A stretch of DNA of 35,285 nt from an uncultured Ruminococcus sp. (GTDB taxonomy: Bacteria > Bacillota > Clostridia > Oscillospirales > Ruminococcaceae), in assembly GCF_937915125.1 (NCBI RefSeq), contig NZ_CALDMP010000091.1, positions 1-35,285 on the forward strand, read 5' to 3'. Positions 1-9,234 of this stretch are shown in pieces (within the stretch, counting starts at the first letter, position 1; the number at the start of each line of letters is the position of its first letter). A program made the position numbers and the translations under genes. The notes under the pieces are model-generated. The model searched no databases. It saw nothing but the letters and a program-made list of their open reading frames with translations, and was not told the origin of the DNA.

Positions 1-82
1 TGGACGATTTTGTCGATATTTCGGTGATTTTTTGTGGTTTAAGGAGAGACTACTTTAGAGGTAAAAAAGAAAGAGGTGTGTT

Positions 83-410
83 ATGAACAAGCAGGAATTC
101 TATCAATACAATATTGTTCTGTCCGCTCCCGTGGGGGGGAGAGGAGATCGGCACACTTTCCGCAGAAGTACAGGGCGGTAACATGCAAGGCATTCTCAGT
201 GTCATGGAACATGAGAATCCTTTTCGCGGTACAGTCGATGCGAATGGAAACTGTGAAATTTCGGGGATTCTGAAAACGCTGCTACGGAGGGTGGCATATC
301 AGGGCACTGGATTTCTGGACAGCAAAGAGATCATACTCTGCCTGGAAATCAAGAAAAGAACGCTGGTTCTCACAGGAACGGCAATACACTATGGAGGCGA
401 TACAACTTGA
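83..410 (+). pseudogene. Frameshifted small protein upstream of the MMPL gene
   Basis: A roughly 107-residue protein can be reconstructed by joining two frames. ATG at 83 opens MNKQEFYQYNIVLSAPVG, and after a seven-G run at 133-139 the sense continues in the next frame (GEEIGTLSAEV onward) to TGA at 408-410. Six Gs would keep one frame, so one G appears to be inserted. I do not recognise the family; it is a small soluble-looking protein with no signal peptide or membrane segment. Its stop overlaps the TTG start of the next gene (TTGA at 407-410), which points to translational coupling. Bases 1-82 hold an open frame ending at the TGA at 84-86, overlapping this ATG, and could be the tail of another gene. 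I cannot identify it. Confidence 0.5.
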
Positions 411-2380
411 AGCAATTTTATGAGAAGATCACCGCAAGACCAAAGCTGGTCCTTGCTATCTTTCTGGTACTTGCTGTTCTGGGCGCAGTCTGCAAGGGGT
501 TTGTGTCTGTTAACTATGACATGAACGACTATTTGCCGAAAGACAGTAAGTCAACTGTTTCCCCTGGATGTCATGGGCGAGGAGTTCGACGGCGGCATCC
601 CCAACGCACGAGTCATGGTAAAAGATGTGACAATCCCGGAGGCGCTGGAATACAAAGAAAAATTAGAAGCCGTGGAAGGTGTTTCCGATGTGACGTGGCT
701 GGATGACAGCGCCGATCTGAACGAACCTCTGGAAACCATGGACAGTGATACCATTGAAACGTATTATCAGGACAATGCGGCGCTGTTTTCCATGATCATT
801 GAGGAGAAACACATCCTGGATGCCGTCACGGAAATACGGAACATCAGCGGTGATGAAAACACCATGGAGGGTTCGGCAGTTTCCACGGCAGTCGCCACGG
901 AAAGTACTGTAAAAGAAATTGCCCAGATCGCTGCATTTGCAGTTGCCTTTGTACTGCTGGTGCTGATCTTCACCACAATGTCCTGGGCAAAGTCTGTGAT
1001 CATTCTGCTGGTCTATAAGCTTATTGACAAAACACGTCACCGCCGGCTGGTACCGAAATTCGACAAATTCGGAAAACTGGTCAGCAAGGTCATGGTTCCC
1101 TTTGTCTGCCTGTTCGCAGTGATCATCGTGCCCTCTTTCCTTGCATCCAATGCAAATGATTACTATTACGGCTCCTCTCATATCTTCAACGAGGAGACCC
1201 AGCTCGGGTCTGACATGGTGCTGATTGAAAATACCTTCGGCAAGAGCGATACCTATGTGCTGCTTGTACCGAAAGGCGATCAGGAAACGGAACAGGCACT
1301 TTCTGACCAACTGAAAGAGGGCGGCAGTTCCTTAAAAGACGGTTCCTCACAGCTTTCCGAGGGAACAAAAAGTCTGGACAGTGGTGTGAAAAAGCTGTCC
1401 ACGGGTATCTACACCCTGCAGAGCGGCATTGATGAACTGAATGCCCTGTCAGATATACTCTCCTCCGGTTCTGCACAGATTAAGTCTGCTCTGGCACAAA
1501 TTCAGTCCACCCTTGACGCCGTATCCATAGATACGGAAAATGTGGAGAAGCTGGCAGCAGCTTCCGGTGAGATCAAAACTGCTATAACCAGTCTGAAAAG
1601 CGGCGCGCAGGAACTGCAAACCAATCTTGGTTATGCACAGTACAAAGCTGCCATGTCCGCAAAAGGTCTGGACATTGACACACTTGTCGCCGGGAATACC
1701 CAGGCAATCGACAGTCTCACGGCGCAGATCGATCAGCTTCTGAACGGCAACAACGGTGCCATTGCCGGCACGGAACAATATCTGAACACCGTCTCTGCCG
1801 GCGTTTCGGAACTTGTGGCAGGTCTGGATGCACTGGAACAAAGCTACACAGAATTTGATCAGGCAATTGCAACGCTTGCAGATACTCTGAGTACGATGCT
1901 GGTCAACGTCAGCAAGCTTTCCCAGGGCGTCAACGCCCTTTCGGCGCAGTACAGTTCACTGAACGGCGGTATTCAGGTATATACCGCCGGCGTAGATAAG
2001 ATTGCAAAGGGCTACCCCCAGCTTACCGGCGGCGTATCTGACCTTGCAGCAGGCAGCAAAACCCTGGTGGAAGGCTCCAGCACCCTGGACGAAGGCGTAG
2101 CGGAACTGTATGACGGCATTACAAAATTGTGCGATGGTGCAGGAGAACTAAAAAGCAAAATTTCTGGTATGGACAAAGAGATCACAGACAAGATCGATGA
2201 GATGATCGCCTCTATCCAGGGCGGCGACAGCGAGACGGTCTCCTTTGTGTCGGAAAAAATACCGATGTGCAGTCTGTCCAATTTGTCACAAAAACAAATG
2301 CCATTGAGATTCCTGAGGAAGAAACCGAAGAGAGCCGGAACTTCTGGCAGAAGCTGCTGCATTTGTTTAGGATTTATTGA
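407..2380 (+). pseudogene. Decayed MMPL/RND-family exporter
   Basis: The start (TTG at 407, MKQFYEKITARPKLVLAIFLV) is the first membrane helix of an MMPL-family transporter, followed by the typical VNYDMNDYLPKDS segment. The frame then breaks at a four-C run (561-564) and resumes as LDVMGEEFDGGIPNARV. A second helix at about 920-1010 ends in IILL and joins directly to VYKLIDKTRHRR, skipping the helices normally found between them, so an in-frame deletion is inferred. After the FGKSDTYVLLVPKGD motif the protein passes straight into a coiled-coil region with repeated LSEGTKSLDSG-type units, like those of YhgE/Pip proteins. A second deletion, of the other membrane block, is likely. A six-A run at 2254-2259 breaks the frame again; one more A restores a tail ending IPEEETEESRNFWQ and a stop at 2378-2380. 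It is probably non-functional. Confidence 0.8.
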
Positions 2381-2393
2381 TGCTAGCGTAAAT

Positions 2394-2593
2394 TTGTTGA
2401 AAAAATATAATAAAGGGGATGCTGCAAGGACAGCAAAATCCTGATTCACGGGTCGATGTGGGCATCGACCCCTACAAAATGTCACGTAAATATGTGGTGA
2501 TTTGTAGGGTGCGATGCACACATCGCGCCGTTTTCTCGTGGGATTTTGACTGTGTGCAACAGTCCCCTTTTCTATTTGTTCTCTGCAACAAGT
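2394..2593. repeat. Large imperfect inverted repeat between converging genes
   Basis: The two halves of this 200-bp stretch pair along most of its length. Outer arms TTGTTG and AAAGGGGA at the left match TCCCCTTTT and CAACAA at the right. Inner arms GTCGATGTGGGCATCGAC and GCGATGCACACATCGC are themselves palindromes and also pair with each other, next to CCCTACAAA and TTTGTAGGG. It lies between the tail of the MMPL remnant and the end of the ABC permease gene. It could be a miniature inverted-repeat element, and transcripts from either side should fold into a strong hairpin that might also terminate transcription. Confidence 0.65.
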
Positions 2594-2595
2594 CA

Positions 2596-3384
2596 TTATG
2601 ATGCGATATCTTTTTTGGTATACTTCAGAAAAGCTACCACAATTCCTACCAGAGCATATACTGCACCGAACCCGATTAGCCCCCATTCCAGTTCTGATCC
2701 GGAAATAATATTGCTAGCTTCGGCATATGCATAAGGCGTAATGTACTTCAGAAATTCTGCCTGTTCGCTGATATTACAGATGATATTCATAAAGTAAAGT
2801 ACAAGAGCCAGTCCCAGACCGATTCCGATGCTGCCGCGCCGAATAAATGCGGATATGCCAAAACAGATACAAGCGATCTCAATCTGCATCATCATATATG
2901 CAGTGTGCAGCAGCAGAAATTCCCGCATCTGAAAAGATTCACCGATCACCGCAGCTGAAATCAGACTCACTGCCTCCGCAAAAATATTCAGCACGATTAC
3001 CTGCGTAAGAACTGCCGCAAGCTTCTGGGTCAGTACGGAAGTTCGGCTCACAGGATAGGTCAGGAGAAATTCAGCTGTGCGCTCTTTCTCCTCTCCTGCA
3101 AGAACAGAAATGCCGGCAAGTGCTGCAAAAAAGCCGCCGCCGATTCCAAGAATATTTCCGCATTCAACGCCATAAAAGCCCATCAATTCACCGAAGCTGA
3201 GCTGATCCATTCCGAAAGCTGCACTGAATTCGCCCATGTTGGAAAACACACTGCTGACACTGTCCATCTCACCTTTCATTTCAGGAAACATAAAAATACA
3301 TATCAAAAGCATAAAAGCAATAGAGCATGTCCAAATCACCAGAGATTTAAAAGACTGTCTCATTTCTTTTCTATAAATCATCAT
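2596..3384 (-). CDS. ABC-2 type transporter permease
   Basis: This 262-residue integral membrane protein has about six hydrophobic segments, at roughly residues 16-34, 75-95, 110-135, 145-170, 175-200 and 232-252. Between helices two and three lies GEEKERTAEFLLTYPVSR, the cytoplasmic loop typical of ABC-2 permeases (compare 'EREKGTLEFLLSYPVSR'). It would form the channel of an exporter with the ATPase encoded just upstream, whose reading frame it overlaps by 4 bp (ATGA). The substrate cannot be told from sequence; relatives include antibiotic-resistance and bacteriocin exporters as well as general ABC-2 systems. The gene ends just before the inverted repeat at 2394-2593. Confidence 0.88.
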   Translation of the reverse strand: MMIYRKEMRQSFKSLVIWTCSIAFMLLICIFMFPEMKGEMDSVSSVFSNMGEFSAAFGMDQLSFGELMGFYGVECGNILGIGGGFFAALAGISVLAGEEKERTAEFLLTYPVSRTSVLTQKLAAVLTQVIVLNIFAEAVSLISAAVIGESFQMREFLLLHTAYMMMQIEIACICFGISAFIRRGSIGIGLGLALVLYFMNIICNISEQAEFLKYITPYAYAEASNIISGSELEWGLIGFGAVYALVGIVVAFLKYTKKDIAS

Positions 3385-4262
3385 AAGGTTTCACCGCCTT
3401 TTTCGTAAAAATGCAAAAAGATCTCATCCAGATCCGGATCTGTGATTGTCATGTCATAAGCAGGCAGCTGCTGCACTGTATGCAGCAGTTTCCGGATATC
3501 CCCGCTGTAAAGAAACGTCACATAATCATCTGATGTTTCCAAAGATCTGGGAGACAGTTCTTCCGGCACAGTATGCACACCATGAAGCGTCACGCGCTTT
3601 GCATTGGTCTTGGATAAATTCTCTACGCTGTCCAGTGCAATTAGTTTTCCCTCTTTAATAATTGCAGCACGGGAACAATGCCTCTGGATCTCGGAAAGGA
3701 CGTGAGAGGAAAGAAAAATGGTAGCGCCCTCAGAATTACGTTCTTTCAGAATCTCAAAAAACTCCTTCTGCATCAGAGGATCCAGACCACTTGTCGGCTC
3801 GTCAAGAATACAGAGTCTGGGCTTGTGCTGCAAGGCACACACAATAGAAACTTTTTTCCGATTTCCAAGCGATAGTTCCTCTACACGTTTTTCCGTATCC
3901 AATGCCAGCCGTTCACAAAGAATCTTTGCTTCATGGGCACAGTCCGTTCTGCGCATTTTCGCAGAAAAAGAAATGATATCTCGCACTCGCATGCCGGAAT
4001 AAAACGTTGCCTCTGACGGCATATAGCCCACATCAGCCAGAATTTCTGTTTTCTGTCGTATAATATCCTTTCCGAAAATCTCCGCTGTGCCGGATGTGGG
4101 AAAAATCAGGCCCAGAAGCGTTCGGATCGTAGTTGATTTCCCCGCACCGTTGGGACCCATAAATCCGAAAAAATCCCCTTCCTCCACTGTCAGATTCAAA
4201 TCAGTGATCCCACGGTTTTTTCCGTAGTTTTTTGTCAGATGATTGGTTGCAATCACTTTCAT
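3381..4262 (-). CDS. ABC transporter ATP-binding protein
   Basis: This is the 293-residue ATPase subunit of an ABC-2 exporter. Walker A GPNGAGKST is at residues 36-44, followed by a signature LSLGNRKK and Walker B LCILDEPTSGLD, then the switch histidine in SSHVLSE. The C-terminal 80 residues form the extra domain common in CcmA/BcrA-like ATPases. The start was placed at the ATG at 4262 because AGAGG sits about 8 bases upstream and the conserved N-terminus (MKVIATNHLTKNYGK) begins there; an open frame extends to 4310 without a better site. It is co-transcribed with the permease that follows. A good promoter lies at 4373-4401 on the same strand. Confidence 0.9.
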   Translation of the reverse strand: MKVIATNHLTKNYGKNRGITDLNLTVEEGDFFGFMGPNGAGKSTTIRTLLGLIFPTSGTAEIFGKDIIRQKTEILADVGYMPSEATFYSGMRVRDIISFSAKMRRTDCAHEAKILCERLALDTEKRVEELSLGNRKKVSIVCALQHKPRLCILDEPTSGLDPLMQKEFFEILKERNSEGATIFLSSHVLSEIQRHCSRAAIIKEGKLIALDSVENLSKTNAKRVTLHGVHTVPEELSPRSLETSDDYVTFLYSGDIRKLLHTVQQLPAYDMTITDPDLDEIFLHFYEKGGETL

Positions 4263-4372
4263 AGACCATCCTCTTTTCTCAGATATGGTAATAGCGTTCA
4301 ATATTTGCACGGTATTGCTATCATTGTTTACCAGAATGCAGTAACACCCGTTTATTTCTCCGGTTTTCTTTC

Positions 4373-4401
4373 ATTATAGCACAATTCCCTCTTTTTGAAA
4401 A
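4373..4401 (-). promoter_or_regulatory. Promoter of the ABC-2 exporter operon
   Basis: Read on the minus strand, a perfect TATAAT (4373-4378) is preceded at exactly 17 bp by TTTTCA (4396-4401), a fair match to the -35 consensus. It lies about 110 bp upstream of the ATPase start and is the only obvious promoter in the divergent gap. Confidence 0.55.
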
Positions 4402-4546
4402 GACTTTTTGCCATTTTTATTTCGCCAGAAAAATGTGAGAGCATACTCACCGTAAAAATGTTTATACTAAGGACAACACCCCAAAAACAGAAAGAAACGA
4501 CCTCCTTCTGCCAGTCAGATACCATCCACAGAGAGGAATACCCATC

Positions 4547-5443
4547 ATGAGATCTACAGCAGCAAAAACCATCGCATTTGATTTGTTGTATGATATGATC
4601 GGAGCTTTTTTTAATGCAGCAGGTGTTTATACCTTTGCAAAAATGGCAAACTTCGCACCCGGTGGATTAACCGGTCTTTCTCTGATCATGAATTACTTGT
4701 GGGGACTTCCCATCGGAATCACCACATTTATCTTGAATATTCCGCTTATTCTTCTCAGTGCCAGACTCCTGGGAAAACAATTTTTGCTGAAAACCATAAA
4801 AACCATGTGCATCTGCACCATTTTTCTGGATATCATCTTTCCACATTTTCCCGTCTATTCCGGTTCACAGTTCATGGCGGCGCTTTATTCCGGCATCTTC
4901 ATTGGAATTGGCCATGCGCTGTTCTATCTGCGGGGATCGTCCTCCGGTGGAACTGATTTTATTACAATGTCCATAAAGGCGCTTCGCCCCCATTTTTCCA
5001 TCGGCTCAGTTGCCATGATCATAGACCTGTTTATTATCCTGTTGGGATGGCCGGCATTTGGAAATACAGATGCCGTTCTGTATGGACTGACTGCCACGAT
5101 TTTGACTTCACTTGTGATCGATAAAATCATGTACGGCATAGGGGCAGGTATGCTCCTGATCATTGTGACCGATTGTGGGCAGGAGATCGCCCGGCGCATC
5201 GGTGAACTGATCGGTCGCGGTTCCACAGAACTAAAAGCAAAAGGAAGCTATACAAAGCACGAAAAAGATGTACTGCTGTGCGCCTGTTCAAAATCCCAGG
5301 CCTATATGGTACGCCGTATCGCACATGAGATAGACAGGTCTTCATTTATTATGGTTACTGAAACCAATGAAGTTTTTGGAGAAGGTTTTTCGGAAAACCA
5401 GCCCCGACAAAGGTCAAAAAAGAACACAAAAAAACGCCATTAA
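4547..5443 (+). CDS. YitT family membrane protein (DUF161/DUF2179)
   Basis: A 298-residue protein of the YitT family, found widely in Firmicutes and of unknown function. Five hydrophobic segments span residues 10-200. They include the family signatures FAPGGLTGLSLIMNY (about 36-50) and GSSSGGTDFITM (about 130-141). A soluble C-terminal domain follows (about 220-280: LKAKGSYTKHEKDVLLCAC and SFIMVTETNEVFGEGF), matching DUF2179. The tail after residue 285 is Lys/Arg/Gln-rich and longer than usual. It stands alone, divergent from the ABC exporter and convergent with the sucrose operon, so the neighbours give no clue to its role. RBS quality is modest (AGAGAGGAAT). Confidence 0.88.
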   Translation: MRSTAAKTIAFDLLYDMIGAFFNAAGVYTFAKMANFAPGGLTGLSLIMNYLWGLPIGITTFILNIPLILLSARLLGKQFLLKTIKTMCICTIFLDIIFPHFPVYSGSQFMAALYSGIFIGIGHALFYLRGSSSGGTDFITMSIKALRPHFSIGSVAMIIDLFIILLGWPAFGNTDAVLYGLTATILTSLVIDKIMYGIGAGMLLIIVTDCGQEIARRIGELIGRGSTELKAKGSYTKHEKDVLLCACSKSQAYMVRRIAHEIDRSSFIMVTETNEVFGEGFSENQPRQRSKKNTKKRH

Positions 5444-5468
5444 CGCATGTTCACACTTTCTCTTTCTC

Positions 5469-5514
5469 AAAAAAGAAGCACATAATTCCGATGAATATCG
5501 AAATTACATGCTTC
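5469..5514 (-). terminator. Rho-independent terminator of the sucrose operon
   Basis: On the minus strand, just after the fructokinase stop codon, GAAGCATGTAATTTCGAT pairs with ATCGGAATTATGTGCTTC across a 4-base loop, followed by six Ts (5474 down to 5469). It is a classic intrinsic terminator ending the seven-gene operon. Confidence 0.8.
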
Positions 5515-5519
5515 TCATA

Positions 5520-6482
5520 TCACATAGTCCGAAGAATATTCTCAATCTCTGTTTTTTCTGGCATCACTTTCAGTGCTCCTTTTCGGGTGGTGATCAAAGA
5601 TGCCCCAGCGTTTGCAAACAAAAGCAGTTCTGACAAGTTATCCTCTGTCAGTGCATCCACATCATGTTCCAGGAGATAATTCAATGCACATCCCTCAAAG
5701 GTATCACCTGCACCGGTTTTCTCTACCGCTTTTATCTGAGAAAAAGTGGGCTGTTCCGCCATCATATCCTTATAATAAGCACGGCTGCCGTCCTTCCCCA
5801 ATGTCAAAAAGATGATCTTCATATCATACTGTGCTCTGAGAATTTCCACGCCCTTTGCATAATCTTTCGTGCCTGTCATAAATTCCAGTTCATTGTCAGA
5901 TATTTTCAGAATATCGCATTTTGACAAGCCGTATGCAATTTCTTTTCTGGCATCTTCCAGTGTATTCCACAGCGGTTCTCTCAGATTCGGATCAAAGGAA
6001 ATCAATGCACCGTTTTCTTTTGCAATGTCAATGGCATACCTGGTAGCTTCGCGAACACCCTCATGCGTAGAAGACAGCGTTCCAAAATGAAAGATTTTTG
6101 TTTCCTTGAGGATGTCTGCCATGACTTCTTCTTTTGTCAGCATCATATCTGCCCCAGGATTCCGGTAAAAGCTGAATTCTCGTTCGCCATCCGGAAATGT
6201 ATGCACAAAGGCAAGCGTTGTGTGAACTGTATCATCAAAAATCAGATTGGAAGTGTCTGTTCCGCTTTGCTCTACCGCTTCTGCAAGCTGTCTGCCAAAA
6301 ATATCGTTGCCAACCTTGCCGATAAATGCAGTTTTCTTGCCCAATTTATTTAGCATAGCAAGAACATTGCACGGTGCACCGCCGGGATTGGCTTCTAACA
6401 CAGGATTGCCCTGTGCGCTTGTGCCATCTTCCGTGAAGTCAATGAGCAACTCTCCCAGTGCAACCACGTCAAATCGTTTCAT
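5520..6482 (-). CDS. scrK: Fructokinase (PfkB/ribokinase family)
   Basis: This 320-residue sugar kinase most likely phosphorylates fructose (ATP + D-fructose to fructose 6-phosphate) in the cytoplasm. The N-terminal GELLIDFTEDG and NPGGAPCNV (sugar-binding Gly-Gly) and the C-terminal GAGDTFEGC (anion hole and catalytic Asp) are the PfkB signatures. The length fits bacterial fructokinases. The ATG at 6482 was chosen over an upstream start at 6524 because GGAGGG precedes it and homology starts at MKRFDVVALGE. It is the last gene of the sucrose operon and overlaps nothing; the preceding sucrose phosphorylase gene ends 13 bp upstream. Fructose released by the GH32 enzyme or by sucrose phosphorylase is its obvious substrate. 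Specificity among ketohexoses is inferred from context. Confidence 0.9.
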   Translation of the reverse strand: MKRFDVVALGELLIDFTEDGTSAQGNPVLEANPGGAPCNVLAMLNKLGKKTAFIGKVGNDIFGRQLAEAVEQSGTDTSNLIFDDTVHTTLAFVHTFPDGEREFSFYRNPGADMMLTKEEVMADILKETKIFHFGTLSSTHEGVREATRYAIDIAKENGALISFDPNLREPLWNTLEDARKEIAYGLSKCDILKISDNELEFMTGTKDYAKGVEILRAQYDMKIIFLTLGKDGSRAYYKDMMAEQPTFSQIKAVEKTGAGDTFEGCALNYLLEHDVDALTEDNLSELLLFANAGASLITTRKGALKVMPEKTEIENILRTM

Positions 6483-6495
6483 ATGCACCCTCCGT

Positions 6496-7914
6496 TCATT
6501 CTGTTTTCTCAATCTCAAATGCATAGTTCGTCAGATTCGCTTTCAGAGCAATGCGATGTTCGCCGTATTGTCTGACAATCATAAGTTTGTCGCCCTCTGT
6601 CTGAATTTCAATGGAACCATCCAGAGAAAATGCCGGATGGGTATTGCGCAGCACCATCAGTTCTTTCAGCTTCTGCACTACCGGACGGCTCTGCTCCTGT
6701 TCCACTTCTTCCACGGAATAATAATGGCGGTTGATGTCACGTCCGTTTTTGGTACGTTCCATAAGAGCAATATCGTTGCTCCCTGCCAGCATTCCTACAT
6801 AGTACACCTGGGGAATTCCCGGTGCAAAAAACTGAATGGCTCTTGCCAGCAGATAGGCATCGTCATTGTTACCCAGTGCAGAATAATATGTCGTGTTTAC
6901 TTGATAAATGTCCAGATTGTTGTATGCCTCGGAGCTGTAGATCTTCTTCACATTTGCACCCTGACTGTACATCTGTTCCTTGACCATTTCGATTTCTTCG
7001 TCGGACAACAGATCCTTGACATCCACAATACCGATACCGTCGTGGGTATCCAGGGTAGTGAACTGTTTCATGGGACACTGTTCCATCCAGTTTTTGAGGT
7101 ACTTTCCCGTATGATTGTACAGTGCATGAAGCGTCAGCACCGGCAGCGCAAAATCATAGATCCAGAAGCCTTTTTCGGCGATTTTCATAGGGATTGTGTA
7201 GTGCTCATGAATTTCCGGCAGAATTTCCGCCTGTTCCTCTTTCACAATGCTTTCGATCTCATAGAGCAGTTCCCAGATATCCGGTTCAATGAAGAAGCAG
7301 CTGGTATCTGCTTTTTTCACAGCATAGGCAAAGGCATCCAGACGAATGACAGCTGCACCGTGATGGCACATGGATTTCAGAGTATCCCGGATAAATGCTT
7401 TTGTCTTTGCCTTGGTCACATCCAGGTCGATCTGTTCCTCGCAGAAGGTACACCAGATCTTTTCCTTGGTACCATCGGCAAATTCCGCTTCGATATAGGG
7501 TGCACGAGGTTTCCGCTTGTAGATCTTGTCGATCTGCTCCTGGGTTGGCTCACCCTTTTCCCAGAATTCGCTGTAGCGGATGAAAAAGTCCTTGTATTCC
7601 GAAGCGTCTTTCTTTTGCAGGAAATCCTGGAAATATTCAGAGCTTGCGGAAATATGGTTGACCATAAAGTCAAACATCAGGTAATATTCTTCCCCGATTG
7701 CCTCGATATCGGAAAAATCGCCGAATGTCTCGTCTACCTTGTCATAGCACATGGGTGCAAAGCCACGGTCTGCCGAGGACGGAAAAAACGGAAGAATATG
7801 TACACCGCCTACTGCGTCTTTATAGTGTTTGTTCAGAACTGCGTGCAGTTCTTTCAGATTCTTTCCCATGCTGTCTGCATAGGTGATGAGCATAATTTGA
7901 TTGTTCAGTTTCAT
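6496..7914 (-). CDS. scrP: Sucrose phosphorylase (GH13 subfamily 18)
   Basis: This 472-residue cytoplasmic enzyme cleaves sucrose with phosphate into glucose 1-phosphate and fructose, saving one ATP per sucrose. GH13 motifs are clear: the nucleophile Asp193 in VIRLDAFAYAVKK, the acid/base Glu234 in LPEIHEHY, and the stabiliser Asp292 in LDTHDGIG. The N-terminal VGGVHILPFFPSSADRGF is typical of subfamily 18. The length matches the Streptococcus and Bifidobacterium enzymes (about 480-505). A related phosphorylase, such as one acting on sucrose 6-phosphate, cannot be excluded, but there is no PTS here to make that substrate. It sits between the GH32 and fructokinase genes, and its products enter glycolysis through phosphoglucomutase and the adjacent kinase. 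Confidence 0.92.
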   Translation of the reverse strand: MKLNNQIMLITYADSMGKNLKELHAVLNKHYKDAVGGVHILPFFPSSADRGFAPMCYDKVDETFGDFSDIEAIGEEYYLMFDFMVNHISASSEYFQDFLQKKDASEYKDFFIRYSEFWEKGEPTQEQIDKIYKRKPRAPYIEAEFADGTKEKIWCTFCEEQIDLDVTKAKTKAFIRDTLKSMCHHGAAVIRLDAFAYAVKKADTSCFFIEPDIWELLYEIESIVKEEQAEILPEIHEHYTIPMKIAEKGFWIYDFALPVLTLHALYNHTGKYLKNWMEQCPMKQFTTLDTHDGIGIVDVKDLLSDEEIEMVKEQMYSQGANVKKIYSSEAYNNLDIYQVNTTYYSALGNNDDAYLLARAIQFFAPGIPQVYYVGMLAGSNDIALMERTKNGRDINRHYYSVEEVEQEQSRPVVQKLKELMVLRNTHPAFSLDGSIEIQTEGDKLMIVRQYGEHRIALKANLTNYAFEIEKTE

Positions 7915-7923
7915 GGTTTCACC

Positions 7924-9234
7924 TCAAGTTTCTGTTGTAAAAATCTCATAGTTCTCAGCTTGTATCTCGTTTGATAAGCTGTACACCACATTACTCAGAA
8001 CATACTCGCCGTCATTGATATAAACTTCAATCAAGTTCGCGTCCACATAAATATCCAGATGATTTCCCTCCCGGATCTCAGGCGTTTCAAACTGACATCG
8101 AATCTCGTTATGCCCTGCAAATACTGCACTGCGGTCAGCATAAACTCTATTTTTCTGATACAAGATCCTATAACCGCCGATATTGATTTCTGAACCCTGG
8201 TGCATATCAACGCTGATCCTGTATCCGCCTTTTCCGGCTTCCAACGGAGATGTGATTTTTTTCGTAAATTGATTTGTCATATTGGGATGCGGACGGAAGT
8301 AGATATGTCCGTTTTTTACCTCCACAATTCTTGGAATGCAGAACATACCGTTCCACTTTCCATCGACAGCCTCCGGCATTCTTGCCCATGCCACCAATAC
8401 ACGCCGTCCCTCAGCATCCGTTGCACTCTGGGGTGCATACAGATCCAGACCATAATCCAGAAATTGAAATTCATCCGGCAGATGCATGATGCAGCTTTTT
8501 GTGTCGAATTCTGGAATCATACAGATTGCTGCGGAATCATACGCTTTACCCTCTTTTAAGAACCCCATAGGCGAAAAAATGAGTACCTTTTTCCCGTCCG
8601 TTTCAAAGTAATCAGGACACTCCCACATCCAGCCGAAGTTGTCTTTTTCTGCATGGCTGACATACTCCCAGTGTTCCAGATCCTTGCTTCTATAAAACAG
8701 CAATCTGCCTTTCTCTTCCACGGAGCTGCCCAGTACCATATACCACGTGTCCTTTTCTCTCCAGACCTTTGGGTCACGGGTGTGGGTTTTACTGCCCATA
8801 TGCGGTTTCTCAATGGGTGGAAGTATCGTTTTCTTGTCCGCAAGATTGTCGAATGTCATGCCATTTTCAGAAGTGATCATTAGCTGTGCCGACTGGAACT
8901 GATCATTCAGACAAGTGTTGATATTTTCCGGATCTTCCTGGAGATAGTTTACCCCGGTATAGATCAGATGCATTTTTCCATTCCATTCCACTGCACTGCC
9001 GGAAAAACAGCCGCTTCTGTCATCTTTCTTTGAGGGATACAGTGCAATGCCTTTGTGCTCCCAGTGTACCAGATCCTTGCTGACCGCATGACCCCAGTGC
9101 ATTCTGCCCCACTGTGCGGAATAGGGAAAGCACTGATAAAACAGGTGATACATACCCTTGAAGTAAATAAAGCCGTTGGGATCGTTAATCCAGCAATTGG
9201 GCGCTTTCAGATGTATCAGATTTGTTTCAGACAT
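7924..9234 (-). CDS. GH32 beta-fructosidase (sucrose/fructo-oligosaccharide hydrolase)
   Basis: A 436-residue family 32 hydrolase without a signal peptide, so it acts inside the cell on imported sucrose or short fructans. The nucleophile lies in WINDPNGF (residues 15-22), the transition-state stabiliser in RDPKVW, and the acid/base in WECPDYF. The FSGSA motif is also present. A C-terminal beta-sandwich follows (from about residue 300). The start at 9234 is supported by GGAGGAG 8 bases upstream and by homology beginning at MSETNLIHLKAPN; the frame is open to 9357, inside the ATPase gene. It overlaps the upstream ATPase gene by 8 bp. With an ABC importer rather than a PTS, unphosphorylated oligosaccharides are the likely substrates, and sucrose 6-phosphate is the less likely one. 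Confidence 0.9.
   Translation of the reverse strand: MSETNLIHLKAPNCWINDPNGFIYFKGMYHLFYQCFPYSAQWGRMHWGHAVSKDLVHWEHKGIALYPSKKDDRSGCFSGSAVEWNGKMHLIYTGVNYLQEDPENINTCLNDQFQSAQLMITSENGMTFDNLADKKTILPPIEKPHMGSKTHTRDPKVWREKDTWYMVLGSSVEEKGRLLFYRSKDLEHWEYVSHAEKDNFGWMWECPDYFETDGKKVLIFSPMGFLKEGKAYDSAAICMIPEFDTKSCIMHLPDEFQFLDYGLDLYAPQSATDAEGRRVLVAWARMPEAVDGKWNGMFCIPRIVEVKNGHIYFRPHPNMTNQFTKKITSPLEAGKGGYRISVDMHQGSEINIGGYRILYQKNRVYADRSAVFAGHNEIRCQFETPEIREGNHLDIYVDANLIEVYINDGEYVLSNVVYSLSNEIQAENYEIFTTET

Noticed and set aside
6247..7974. A 575-codon open frame on the plus strand opposite the sucrose phosphorylase and fructokinase genes
   Set aside because: It is the antisense of two well-supported genes, is Cys/His/Phe-rich without any domain pattern, and has no ribosome binding site.
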